A stretch of DNA of 64,000 nt from Puccinellia tenuiflora (taxonomy: Eukaryota > Streptophyta > Magnoliopsida > Poales > Poaceae): contig QRDG01000415.1 of the NCBI GenBank assembly GCA_012064385.1, positions 929,126 to 993,125 of the forward strand. The letters run 5' to 3'. The translations under genes and the position numbers were made by a program. Of this stretch, positions 10,129-19,026 are shown one piece after another. Positions within the stretch are counted from its first letter, which is position 1. Every line of letters begins with the position of its first letter. A model generated the notes under the pieces. That model ran no database searches and was not told the origin of the DNA. It was given only the letters and a program-made list of their open reading frames with translations.

Positions 10129-11042
10129 TCTCCCCCTCCTTCGAAAAGCGTCGTCCACGACGCTAGCACGTCCTCATCAAGTGAAGGAGATAGATGTCTC
10201 GACGTTGAAGTGGAAGTCACCATGCTGCTATTGATACCTATATGCACCAAAGACCAAGCAAAATATGTGTGTGCATGATAGAGGAGCACATCATTGATGA
10301 CATGTCCAAATTTGTTCATAACACCATTAGCACAACACAAATATATGGAATGGAATACAAATGCAAGGTCAATGTGAAAACAACTCGTCCAAACATCCTC
10401 AAAATTTGGGAACACAAAATCTCCAAGAAAATTTGAGAAGGGTAAGATAGCTATCTCATTTTGAATCATATGATGTTCATTGCATTCAAAGCATCGGAAG
10501 GAAAAGTTTGTGAACCACACAAATTGAGGGAGGCTCTTATCATCGCCATAATGGGTGCACACAAAGCAAAGAGAAGAGTAAGTTTTCATCGATTTTGTTG
10601 CAACACCAATAAGACAATATCCAAAGGCCTCATGACAAGACATGCTCAAAATATTATTATGGTTGCAAACAAGCCATTGGAAAGAACAATTGTTCATCAT
10701 ACTTTTTGCAACACATAAATCATTTACAAGGAAGATCAAGGGAGCATGAATGTCACAAAGGAAAACCAAAGCACTCACATGTTTGCACGCGAACCAAAGG
10801 AAAGAGCAATTGTTCAATTTGTTCGATGCAAAACATGGAAAAGGAAATAGAGGTTGGTCGGAGCCATAACTCTCATGGAAAATGCTCTCAAGAGCTCTTT
10901 TTGTCAACTCATGCTCAATTGAGGTTGACATTATGAAGCGTGAGCCATTACACACGAAATTCCATAAAAAGAAATTGTGTGCATGGTACATGAATGCATC
11001 ATCCATCATGATGCGTCTCTTCATTTGCACATCACCAAACAC
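9717..11042 (-). CDS. Second ORF of the 6.3-kb element, Cys-rich repeat protein of unknown function
   Basis: 441 codons, starting 22 nt before the end of the first ORF in another frame. It contains repeated short modules of the form NNCSFxxxxC(x)n with CxxC or CxH spacing (CSFLWFACKH, CSFQWLVCNH, SLCFVCTHYG, FSFRCFECNEHH). The stretch around residues 200-290 resembles the tail of the first ORF plus the start of this one (shared YHAH, HID/HFHL and STS landmarks). This suggests an internal duplication and that the two ORFs were once one frame. It shows no retroviral motif. The frame runs through the PPT and ends about 410 bp inside the 3' LTR, so its natural C-terminus is uncertain. Confidence 0.5.
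   Translation of the reverse strand: MFGDVQMKRRIMMDDAFMYHAHNFFLWNFVCNGSRFIMSTSIEHELTKRALESIFHESYGSDQPLFPFPCFASNKLNNCSFLWFACKHVSALVFLCDIHAPLIFLVNDLCVAKSMMNNCSFQWLVCNHNNILSMSCHEAFGYCLIGVATKSMKTYSSLCFVCTHYGDDKSLPQFVWFTNFSFRCFECNEHHMIQNEIAILPFSNFLGDFVFPNFEDVWTSCFHIDLAFVFHSIYLCCANGVMNKFGHVINDVLLYHAHTYFAWSLVHIGINSSMVTSTSTSRHLSPSLDEDVLASWTTLFEGGGDDVAQPTSITRTNHPTHAKSPWASKVNSFLFEISFPTLWNGMLLEHPPLCIARFDTMDTKPMGGAEEAQELISSKAYAWMRRRKRQGKSTRQEPAGPQAGLGRLPGRAPYRRRRPPGRPRPAPRPGPLPTTPASRPA
10129..10142 (-). promoter_or_regulatory. Polypurine tract of the 6.3-kb element
   Basis: On the minus strand the run GAAGGAGGGGGAGA directly abuts the LTR start at 10128, the expected place for the plus-strand primer. 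Confidence 0.85.
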
Positions 11043-13075
11043 ACCACGTTCAAATGGAAGTGTGAAGTATGCGGATGGTCAACATGCAAAATGAAGGATG
11101 GAAAATTCTCAACATAGCAAAAGGAACCATCTCCAAAAATTGAGAATGCTATGGGGGCAAACTCATTATCAAGCATTTTATCATCATTGCAAGCAACACA
11201 TAGGAAAGAGAAATTGTTCGACATATTGCATGCAACAATGGGAGAAAATTGGAAAGATTCATAGCAAGGCATGCATGTGGCAAGATCATCACACATAGGA
11301 AATTCCACATGATCAACATTGGTTTGGAACAAGGTATCACATGGGAATATGAAAAAATCATAGGTGACATCGAAAGAAACATCCACATCATGCAAGCAAT
11401 CACAAGTCATCATGTCCACTAGTGGGATCATGGCATCATCAACACCCATATGCGTACCTTTGTAGTCCCGCTCAAGAGAAGTAGGTGTTGTGGTAGAGGT
11501 AGCGGCGTCCATGTAGCCGACTTGTACATCTTCATGTAAGCATGGGGTGGCATCGTCTTCATCCTCCATGTACATCTTCTCCATAAGAGGCACCATCATG
11601 GCGAAGCTTGGCGTCTCATCATCCATGGAACCTAGTAGAACATGAGAGAAAACACTAGAGGTAGAGGGTAAGTTGTTAGAAATCGAAATGTCCTCACTTG
11701 ACCTATCAACTACCTCTCCCAACTCAAGTGGTGTATCCCTCATTCCCTCAAAATGTAAGCACTCAATCTCGCATATGGTGGAGGCACTCAACTCACTTGC
11801 ACTCTCACTCAAGTGGGCTAGGTGGCTCTCATTCTCACATGGGATTGGTACCATCTCATCATTCAAGCACATAGGGATAGGCTCGGTATGCTCAACTCCA
11901 ATCGCCACCTTGGTTGAAGGGAAACTCCCATGCTCAACCTCCTCAACCTTTTCGCCTCCCAAGGTGAATGCCGTAGGGTGGGCATCATCACTCGACTCCT
12001 TTGCCGAAGGGAACATCCCATGCTCGGCATCTCCACTTGACTCGACATCCATAGTGGAAGCATCCTCCATGCTCGCCTCCTTGGTCGAAGGGAAAATCCC
12101 ATGCTCGACCGTCTTCTCGCCATCTTCTTGGTCACCAACTTGTAGTGGCGTCGACGATAAGCTCGGTGAAGAGTCATGTGAGGGCGTGAAGAACTTGGAT
12201 AACCCGGCAACGAACTCCTCGCGGATGGTCTTGAGGTCGGCCATGAGCTTGTCGCCATCGGCGTCGGCCTTGAGCTTGGCTTGCTCGAAGTTGGCATTTT
12301 CGGTGTCGTGCTTGGTCTTCCACTCGTTGAGGATGGCATTGAGTTTGTCCAATTCCTTCGTGTAGCTTGATCTATGCTTGGACGCTCTTTTGGTTGTGGC
12401 GCGCGGAGGAGACTCCCTATGATGTGTACTTGCCGCCATCTTGGAAGTTGATGTAGATGCGTGATGGCGTGGCCTTGAGTAGCTTGAGTCCTCATAGTGG
12501 CGTCGATGATGATCATGAGTAGACGTACGCCGATGAAGATCCTTGGTGTTCCGTGATGAAGACTCATGTGCATAGGCACTTTGCGTTGGCCGCCGTCTTG
12601 AGGGTGAGGTAGCTTGACGTCGAGGAGGAGGGCGTGTCTCCTTGTCCTCTAGGCGAAGATGCCTTGAGCTTGATCTCGAAGAGTGCCGGTGTCGTCTTTC
12701 GAGAAGCAACTCCTCGAGACGAATGGAACGCGCCTTGTTCTCACGTTGGTCGTCTTGTATTTGAGCGAAGCGCTCAGCGATTTCACGTTGCGCGGCCTGA
12801 TGGCGCTCCTCATAGCGGCGTACGTTGTCGTCGATGTAGAGTTCCACCACCTCATTGGAGTTGTAGTCGAAGTAGTGGTGGTGCTCCGCCATGTAGTCCA
12901 TGCTCGTGGGGGTGTCGTCGATGTCGGGGTCCACCATATCATCCATGCTTGGGGCGCCGTAGTCGTTGTCGCTCATGATGTCATCCATGCTTGGCGCGCC
13001 GAAGTCGTTGTCGCTCATCATGTTCTCATCATCATGGCCTCCATAGGATGCTCCGCTCTCACTAGACATGGTCAA
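11021..13075 (-). CDS. First ORF of the 6.3-kb element, 684-residue low-complexity protein
   Basis: An uninterrupted 684-codon frame beginning about 1.35 kb downstream of the PBS. The N-terminus is acidic with two near-identical 15-residue repeats (MSDNDFGAPSMDDI, MSDNDYGAPSMDDM). A Glu/Arg helix (about residues 75-125) follows, then a His/Arg/Ser-rich section resembling RS domains (RHRHSSRSSSRH), then a predicted coiled coil (about 230-290). Three spaced repeats of the type VEHGIFPSTKE follow, and a Cys-rich tail. It may serve as a Gag-like or RNA-binding structural protein because of its position and its basic and coiled-coil sections, but I find no Gag core or zinc knuckle of the CCHC type. 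Its intact state fits the youth of the insertion. Confidence 0.6.
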   Translation of the reverse strand: MTMSSESGASYGGHDDENMMSDNDFGAPSMDDIMSDNDYGAPSMDDMVDPDIDDTPTSMDYMAEHHHYFDYNSNEVVELYIDDNVRRYEERHQAAQREIAERFAQIQDDQRENKARSIRLEELLLERRHRHSSRSSSRHLRLEDKETRPPPRRQATSPSRRRPTQSAYAHESSSRNTKDLHRRTSTHDHHRRHYEDSSYSRPRHHASTSTSKMAASTHHRESPPRATTKRASKHRSSYTKELDKLNAILNEWKTKHDTENANFEQAKLKADADGDKLMADLKTIREEFVAGLSKFFTPSHDSSPSLSSTPLQVGDQEDGEKTVEHGIFPSTKEASMEDASTMDVESSGDAEHGMFPSAKESSDDAHPTAFTLGGEKVEEVEHGSFPSTKVAIGVEHTEPIPMCLNDEMVPIPCENESHLAHLSESASELSASTICEIECLHFEGMRDTPLELGEVVDRSSEDISISNNLPSTSSVFSHVLLGSMDDETPSFAMMVPLMEKMYMEDEDDATPCLHEDVQVGYMDAATSTTTPTSLERDYKGTHMGVDDAMIPLVDMMTCDCLHDVDVSFDVTYDFFIFPCDTLFQTNVDHVEFPMCDDLATCMPCYESFQFSPIVACNMSNNFSFLCVACNDDKMLDNEFAPIAFSIFGDGSFCYVENFPSFILHVDHPHTSHFHLNVVCLVMCK

Positions 13076-14422
13076 TCACAAGACAAGTGTATATATATGT
13101 GGAGGTGAAAGGAACTAAGAAACCAACCTCACCTAGTAGATAGTATTGGAACTAGTGGACCATGCCAAGAGAAACCGATACACAAGAATGCGGGTGACTT
13201 GAATTTCAAAGATCCAAACGCAACTCCAAAACACACACGGCTTATGAGTGGATAGGTATGAATTATCGAAAGCAAATGGAACAACCGGAAACCAAGATAT
13301 TGTAAAGGCAAGTAGAGAACCACGATGACCACAAAGCAAATACAAGTCGATCTCAAAGGATAGGAGTGAAGCACATAGAAACGCACGCTTTGAAGAGAGG
13401 GACTCGTGCAACCAAAAATGAGCTAGTGATGGACCTAGCGAAGACTAAAGCTCAAGTTACACAAGTGCAAGAGAAACCAACTCGATTGCAAATTATTGGT
13501 GGGCTACAAGATTTACACAAAGATACCACACCTACAAATTTTTCATCGAGCTAGCGCGACCTACAAGAGATATGGCATTGAGGCTCTTTCTTTTTATTTG
13601 CTCTCTTTTGATTCTTTTTCTATTCTCTTTTGGCCTCTTACTCTCTTTTTCTATTTTGCCTCTCACTTTGCTTGCCAACAACAACTATATGAACTAGCGC
13701 ATACAAGGGTTGCTCGGAATACTACGAGGTATCAAGTGTGCAAAGCCCAAGCAATCATAGATGAGCTAGTCTCAATAGGTAAGATAGGCACAAATGGCTT
13801 GGCTAACAAGTGATGCAAGGTGGGAGAAGGTTCGGGGATGTTATACCTTTCGTCGACGATCTTCACCCGGTGGAGTGGAATGTCCCTTCCTTGCTCACGA
13901 AATATGGTGGCAATAGATGATGGATCAACCACCGTGGTGATGTAGAGCTTGTCCGTAGCTTCGATTAGAGACGAAAATCACCAAAAACGGAGTCCGGAGT
14001 GAAAAGTTATGGCCAAAACAAAATTTCAGCAGAGGAACCGGCCTAGGGGCCGGCCTAGACCGGGCTGGAGGCCGGCGGCTTCTGCCGGGGGTCCGGCCTA
14101 GAGGCCAGCCTAGGCCGGGCTGGAGGCCGGCCGACACTACCCTCCGGGACGCGAAAATGGGCGATTTTGGGCGGAAAACGGCCCGAAAAACACCAAATCG
14201 GAGGGGAAATCAAAGGAATTTGGCCATGGTAACGCAAAGGGAGGTAGATCAACAAGTATAGCAATGGATCCACGGATCAAAACCTACCAAAACTCACAAG
14301 AATCTCAGATCGATCCAAAAGCAATTTGGGGCTATTTTTTTGGAAATTTTCGAAATTAGCAAAATCAAAAAAAAATTGTGGATATGGGGGGTGGAAACAA
14401 AGGCAAATCCGTGGCAACCCTT
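13076..14422 (-). other. 5' leader of the 6.3-kb element with two 55-bp GGCC units
   Basis: No supported coding region between the PBS and the first ORF. At 14040-14131 two more units of the GGCC palindrome repeat occur (CCGGGCTGGAGGCCGG starting at 14060 and 14115, again 55 bp apart). A pyrimidine-rich stretch lies around 13580-13660. Confidence 0.7.
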
Positions 14423-14434
14423 GCTCTGATACCA
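14423..14434 (-). promoter_or_regulatory. Primer binding site (initiator-Met tRNA type)
   Basis: The minus strand reads TGGTATCAGAGC two bases from the LTR at 14437. This sequence is the usual complement to the 3' end of plant initiator-Met tRNA and fixes the element orientation. Confidence 0.9.
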
Positions 14435-14436
14435 AA

Positions 14437-15428
14437 TGATGTAGGGTGTTGCCCGATCTTCACGGATTTGAGGCGGGGAAGAGGATGAACACGAAGAACA
14501 CGGAGGTGGAAACGAAGAACACGAGGGGAAAAAGGGCAAATCGTGGGGATAACTCGCGAAGCCTACAAGGGAGAATCACCCGGCAACAAACCCCCAGCGG
14601 AGCAGCCTCCGGATCCCAAAACCCAAGTCAACAACACGCTTAATGAAACCGATTTCTCTTACCGGCCGGTCCACCGATCCAATAGAATCACCGCAGTGAA
14701 AGATTGGTTTGCACTACTAGAGACACCTCAGTGAAAGAGTAGCTACAACAAGAGATTCATCATCCTCCTCGGAGGAACCCATCACGGGAAGGAGCAACGC
14801 TCAACTCTAGTTCATTCTTCTCTACCTCAAATGGAAAAGGGGGAAAGCTATTTATAGTCTTAGTGCAAAAGGAGCTGAAAGGTGGGGGTCCGGCCTGGGG
14901 GCTGGCCTGGGCCGGCCTGGAGGCCGGTGGCGTCTGGTGGGGGACCGGCCTGGGGGCCGGCCTAGGCCGGCCTGGAGGCCGGCAGCTTCTGGAGGGGGGC
15001 CGGCCTGGGAGCCGGCCTAGGCCGGCCTGGAGGCCGGCGTCGTCGGTAGGGGGCCCGGCCTGGGAGCTGGCCTAGGCCGGCCTGGAGGCCGGCGTCGTCT
15101 GTAGGGGGCCCGGCCTGGGAGCCGGCCTAGGCCGGCCTGGGGGCCGGCTGGCTCCTGCCTTGTGCTTTTGCCTTGACGCTTCCTCCTCCTCATCCACGCG
15201 TATGCCTTGGATGAAATCAACTCTTGGGCTTCCTCGGCACCTCCCATCGGCTTCGTATCCATCGTGTCGAACCTAGCAATGCAAAGGGGCGGATGCTCAA
15301 GTAGCATACCATTCCAAAGGGTAGGAAATGAGATCTCGAAGAGGAAAGAGTTCACCTTTGACGCCCATGGTGACTTGGCATGTGTCGGATGGTTTGTCCT
15401 TGTGATGGACGTGGGTTGGGCTACATCA
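14437..15428 (-). repeat. 5' LTR of the 6.3-kb element
   Basis: 992 bp, same termini as the 9137-10128 copy, followed by the TSD TTGTG. It carries the 55-bp array (14888-15153). It should contain the active promoter. Confidence 0.95.
14848..14857 (-). promoter_or_regulatory. TATA box of the 5' LTR
   Basis: The minus strand reads CTATAAATAG, a strong plant TATA match. A start site about 30 nt further left (near 14820) would place the 55-bp array immediately upstream as the enhancer or silencer region. Confidence 0.7.
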
Positions 15429-15433
15429 TTGTG
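15429..15433. repeat. Right target-site duplication TTGTG
   Basis: Matches 9132-9136. Confidence 0.95.
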
Positions 15434-16267
15434 TCTTCCTTGGAGGCTCTTCAAGTCGGTGGATTCAAAAGGCCAAAGGGCACTCACATACTTCCTCTTG
15501 ATCCAAGCATCATCCACATAAGTTGCTCCAAGTGCTCTAAATTGAGTGGCAAGGGTCTTGAGCCTTTGATACATGTCTTCATGGTCTTCACCATCTATCG
15601 TGAAAAATCCCTCGGCTTAGTTGCTCATGGCTTCAAACCTATTCCGCTTCATGCTCTCATTGCCGACAAACTCTTGGGTGAGAGTATCCCAAGCTTCTTT
15701 GGCGGTGGTGGCAAGCTCGATGTGAGTCATGTGCTTTTCTCCCATGGCGGTTTGAATTATGTTGAGAGCCAAGTCATTGAGTTTACCATCCAAAACTTCT
15801 GTTCTTGTCATGTTTTTTGGGTCGACGGCCTTGAAGCCAACTTCGATGATTCTCCATAGCTCACTCGAAGCGCTCTTCATATGAGATCTCATAAGAAATT
15901 GCTAGTTAGAAAAACAAGATGGATTAAACTTAGGTAGTTCACCCCTATTTTTTATATGAGGATGCGGGATAGGGGGGTCGACGGAGTAATTAAATGGAAC
16001 ACCATGGTACTCCTCCTTCCCATTATCAATTTTAGGAGGGGATTCATTAGTGAGTTGTTCGCCCTCCCCACTATGCGCGGCGGAAGCATTAGCCTCTAGG
16101 GATGGTGCGGCGGGTGGCTTATTGGCATTCAAGAGTTGCCTCATCATAGCACGCAACTCCTCCATTTGAGTGTTCATGGATGATGTCAAGGTTGTTTCCA
16201 AATTCTTGAGATCATCCATGGACACGGGAGAAGTACCACCACCCGAAACACCATCACCATCACCCAT
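15429..16267 (-). pseudogene. Sirevirus Gag, N-terminal half, two in-frame stops
   Basis: The frame 16267-15902 starts with MGDGDGVSGGG and a helical stretch (MEELRAMMRQLL), then a Pro-rich linker ending FNPSCFSN. A TAG there (15902-15904) stands where a Trp is usual, consistent with TGG to TAG. The frame continues MRSHMKSASSELWRIIEVG, ALNIIQTAMG, AKEAWDTL with a second stop (TAA at about 15617). It then runs EDMYQRLKTLATQFRALGA and KYVSALWPFESTDLKSLQG up to the guest insertion at 15428. The same polypeptide resumes at 9136. The two stops mean this Gag cannot be made without readthrough. Confidence 0.88.
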
Positions 16268-16304
16268 ACTCTCTTAGGCGGTGAAGCCTAACTAAAGAGC
16301 CAAG

Positions 16305-16316
16305 GCTCTGATACCA
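16305..16316 (-). promoter_or_regulatory. Primer binding site of the Sirevirus
   Basis: The minus strand reads TGGTATCAGAGC, two bases from the LTR edge at 16319. It matches the usual initiator-Met tRNA PBS. Confidence 0.9.
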
Positions 16317-16318
16317 AT

Positions 16319-17682
16319 TGAAAGGATCGTATGGGCACCTAGAGAGAGGGGGGGGGGGTGAATAGGTTCTACACAAAAAATTTATACTTTTTCTATTTTA
16401 AGCTTGACACAAAGGTAAATTCTCTAGATATGCAACTACGGTGAATTTACCTATATGAGGAGCAAACTATTACAACAAGGCAAATAACAAGATACAAGTA
16501 AAGACAACTAAGGGATAGAGATAACCGAAAGTAGAAGCACACGGAGACAAAGATGTATTCCCGAGTTCCTCCTTGTTAAGGGAGTAAGTCTCGTTGGAGG
16601 GGTGTGAGCTCGCCACAAGAGGCCTACTCAAGATGCCACAAAGGCCTCACCCTATTCTCCGACGAACCACACCCAAGGGTTTGGTTCACCTTCCACTATC
16701 GGAATCCTTCAAGGCGGAATCCGGAGCCCTTACAACATTTTTGGGGCACACACCAACAACTTAATTGGGGGCTCCCAAATCAATAAGTCTATCACAAATA
16801 CAACAAGTAGTAAGCACAAGAATCTAGGGTAACACAATGCTAACCCTAGAAACGAAATCCCTCAAGTGAATGAGGGGGGAATGAAAAACGGCTTGGTGAA
16901 GATGTAGATCGGGGCCTTCTCCTTCAATCCTCCAAAGATCAACGAATTTGGGTGGATGGATTGAGAGATCTAAGAGATTTGAGCTTTGAGCTTTTAGAGC
17001 ATTAATGGAGGAGAGAGGATTCAAAAAGCCAACTTCCAAAGGAGGAAGACACCCTTCTTAAATACCCCTCGCTCAATCCAGCCGTTGGGGGCACACCAAC
17101 CCCGCAGCGCCGGTATTACTGCCCGGTAGAGTGGTACTTCCAGTCCCTCGCTTCAGCTTCAGTCAACGTTCTTCAAAAGGTTCAGCCGAACCTGCTTCAT
17201 CCCGCCGGGGCGGTACTTCTGCTGGGGAGACCGGTAGTACCGGTAATAGCGGTAGTACCGGAGCAAGTTTTGGTGTCACTTCCGCCCGAGTCCAGAACAG
17301 AAAATTCGTAAGCGGAATTGGCCTCCGAAAGTTGCTTTGAAACTTTCCAGCGGTAGTTCTGCCCGAGAGGCCGGTAGTACCGGGATTACTTCCGGTCCAC
17401 TTCCAGGATTACTTCCGGTCCAACTTCCGTTCGAGTCCGGTACCGATTTTTCGTAAGCGGAACTGGCCTCCGGAAGTGGACGCGGAAGTTCCAAGCGGTA
17501 GTACCGCCCGGAGGGCCGGTACTTCCGCCCATCACCAGAGCCACCAAACAGAACAGGGAAACAAAGTCCTTTTTTGCGACGATTCTTTTTGCATTTCCTG
17601 CACAACTAGGATTAAACATTAGAGCACTTAATTGTATTGTTGTCAACATCAAAATCATATGGGGATGGCACATTCTCTTTCA
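16319..17682 (-). repeat. 5' LTR of the Sirevirus, complete
   Basis: 1364 bp, TGAAAGGA...CTTTCA. It contains an 11-base G run (16348-16358) near the inner end, a palindrome-rich section (about 17105-17530, cores CCGGTAGTACCGG and GCGGTAGTACCGC), and a TATA-like TATTTAAG on the minus strand at 17067-17058 downstream of the palindromes. It has diverged clearly from the left LTR. Confidence 0.92.
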
Positions 17683-18492
17683 CCATGCCATGTCGGTGGT
17701 GGCGGAGTTCTTCCGAACATCGGGAGTAGAGACGACACGATCTGGCTAACCCTTGACGAGGAGATCGTCCCGCCAATATGTTTCCAGGAGATCGTCGTGC
17801 TAGGACGGTGTGGCATTTATCTGAATTTCATTCTTCTCTTGGTAATAGGAATTGACATTGGATTTCTTTTGCTTAGATGATCCCTTAAACCCATTTTATA
17901 CCTAGAGATCACCCTAGGATATTTTATCTCTATAAAATCTAGAGCCTAAAATGTTGGATTTATTTAAAGTCGAATGAACAACCTTCCAAAGATACCCCTT
18001 CTCCTTAGCTTGTAAAATCCTACAAAAATTTCCAAAAAATAAAAATACCTATGAATCATATCCATGCAAAAAATGTTGCATAGTCCAATGCAACATTTCC
18101 AAACTAAAAATACTTTTGTGATTTGTCTTGTTTGATCTAGAAAATATTGGGCGCAGCTAACCTCCATAAATTCTGGAAAATTCAGGATAGGCTTTTGAGA
18201 CCATTTACTACAAATTTAGTGTTGGCACAAAATCCATTTGAGCAACCTAGTAGGTACTTCCTGTATAAGACCAAAAACATGTCAATTTGCAAACTCCAAA
18301 TAAACCCATGATCATTCTCCCTAACCATGAAGCTTGGTCACGTTGTCCACCAACAATTTCCGCACCTAAGCCCATGATCATTGGCCCAAGGTGTACTTAG
18401 AAAAACCTATCTATACTTGAGTACCCACCTCTGAAACTTAACCAGAATGTCAAGGATCTGGTAGATAGATATATTTTTTTCATCTTCAACCC
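17683..18492. other. Unassigned spacer between Sirevirus and Tat element
   Basis: Contains no ORF with a recognisable domain and no terminal repeat I could match elsewhere in the window. It is probably older repeat DNA or the site into which the Tat element inserted. Confidence 0.5.
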
Positions 18493-19001
18493 TGTTGGGG
18501 TTATGCTGAACAGGTACCTTCACTAAGGAGACTGAAGCCAGCATACCAGGGTGGCCCATAGTGGTGGTAAGCCGAATTCCGGCTTACCGGGCGGCCCAGT
18601 ACGATGAAGCGCAGGAGGCCCATCCGGCTAAGGGAAGGTTCCGGAAGCCGGCCTACATTGCGGAAGACTTAGCCCACAAGGCAGGGCCAAAGCCGGATTA
18701 GAGTAGAACTCTGAGACTTAGTCGGTTAGGTTTCCTCCTGTAAGCCCTAGGTCCGGACGCCTTTATAAGCCGGCTTATGGGACGCCTCAAGGAAAGCTCT
18801 AACACACCTTTCATTGTAATTGGCGCATATTGCCTTATAGTGAATTATAGCAGCACGTAGGGTGTCGCCACCGTTGTGAGATCCGAAGCTGGGTAAACCC
18901 TTTGTCATCCCGTCGCCGGAACCACCCTCGTCTCTAAAACCCACTTCTCTACCTAGCTCGATGGCACCCCTGCCGCGGCTAGATTCGACAATACCACGAC
19001 A
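18493..19001 (+). repeat. 5' LTR of the Tat element
   Basis: About 509 bp, TGTTGGGG...CACGACA, immediately followed by the PBS. It has two CCGG-type palindromes: GGTAAGCCG/CGGCTTACC at 18566-18588 and the perfect ATAAGCCGGCTTAT at 18765-18778. The second overlaps the TATA box. Confidence 0.85.
18763..18778 (+). promoter_or_regulatory. TATA box fused to a perfect palindrome
   Basis: TTATAA at 18763-18768 overlaps the 14-bp perfect palindrome ATAAGCCGGCTTAT. Transcription would start near 18795. Overlap of TATA with a palindrome is unusual and could couple promoter use to a DNA-binding dimer. Confidence 0.6.
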
Positions 19002-19002
19002 G

Positions 19003-19020
19003 TTGGCGCCCACCGTGGGG
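19003..19020 (+). promoter_or_regulatory. Primer binding site region of the Tat element
   Basis: TTGGCGCCCACCGTGGGG directly follows the LTR. This string is the usual start of the leader in grass Tat/RIRE2-like elements. I do not assign the tRNA. Confidence 0.8.
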
Positions 19021-19026
19021 CCAGAG

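Larger units (their letters stand above)
9137..15428 (-). mobile_element. 6292-bp non-autonomous LTR retrotransposon, recent insertion in Sirevirus gag
   Basis: Two 992-bp LTRs (9137-10128 and 14437-15428) begin TGATGTAG and end CTACATCA, a perfect 8-bp terminal inverted pair, and are flanked by a 5-bp TSD, TTGTG. On the minus strand the PBS (TGGTATCAGAGC) lies at 14434-14423 and the PPT (GGAGGGGGAGA) at about 10141-10129. No protease, RT, RNase H or integrase motif occurs in the 4.3-kb interior, so it must move with proteins supplied in trans. I see only two mismatches and no length difference between LTRs. At a commonly used grass rate of about 1.3e-8 per site per year that would be under about 0.1 million years. 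It carries two long Cys-rich ORFs of unknown function. Confidence 0.95.
1..17682 (-). mobile_element. Sirevirus-type Ty1/copia retrotransposon, decayed, left end off-window
   Basis: Two related LTRs (1-1251 and 16319-17682) enclose, on the minus strand, gag, protease, integrase, RT and RNase H in copia order (integrase before RT), then a further ORF between RNase H and the 3' LTR. A PBS matching initiator-Met tRNA lies beside the right LTR and purine-rich tracts lie beside the left one. The long gag with a coiled coil, the 3' ORF and several PPT-like boxes are known Sirevirus traits (Maximus/SIRE/Opie group). Leaving out the 6.3-kb guest at 9137-15428 and adding the roughly 108 bp missing at the left edge gives about 11.5 kb. 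Gag has two in-frame stops and pol has several stops and frameshifts, so the copy is not autonomous. Its own TSD cannot be tested because the left end is outside the window; the right flank is CCATG. Confidence 0.9.
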
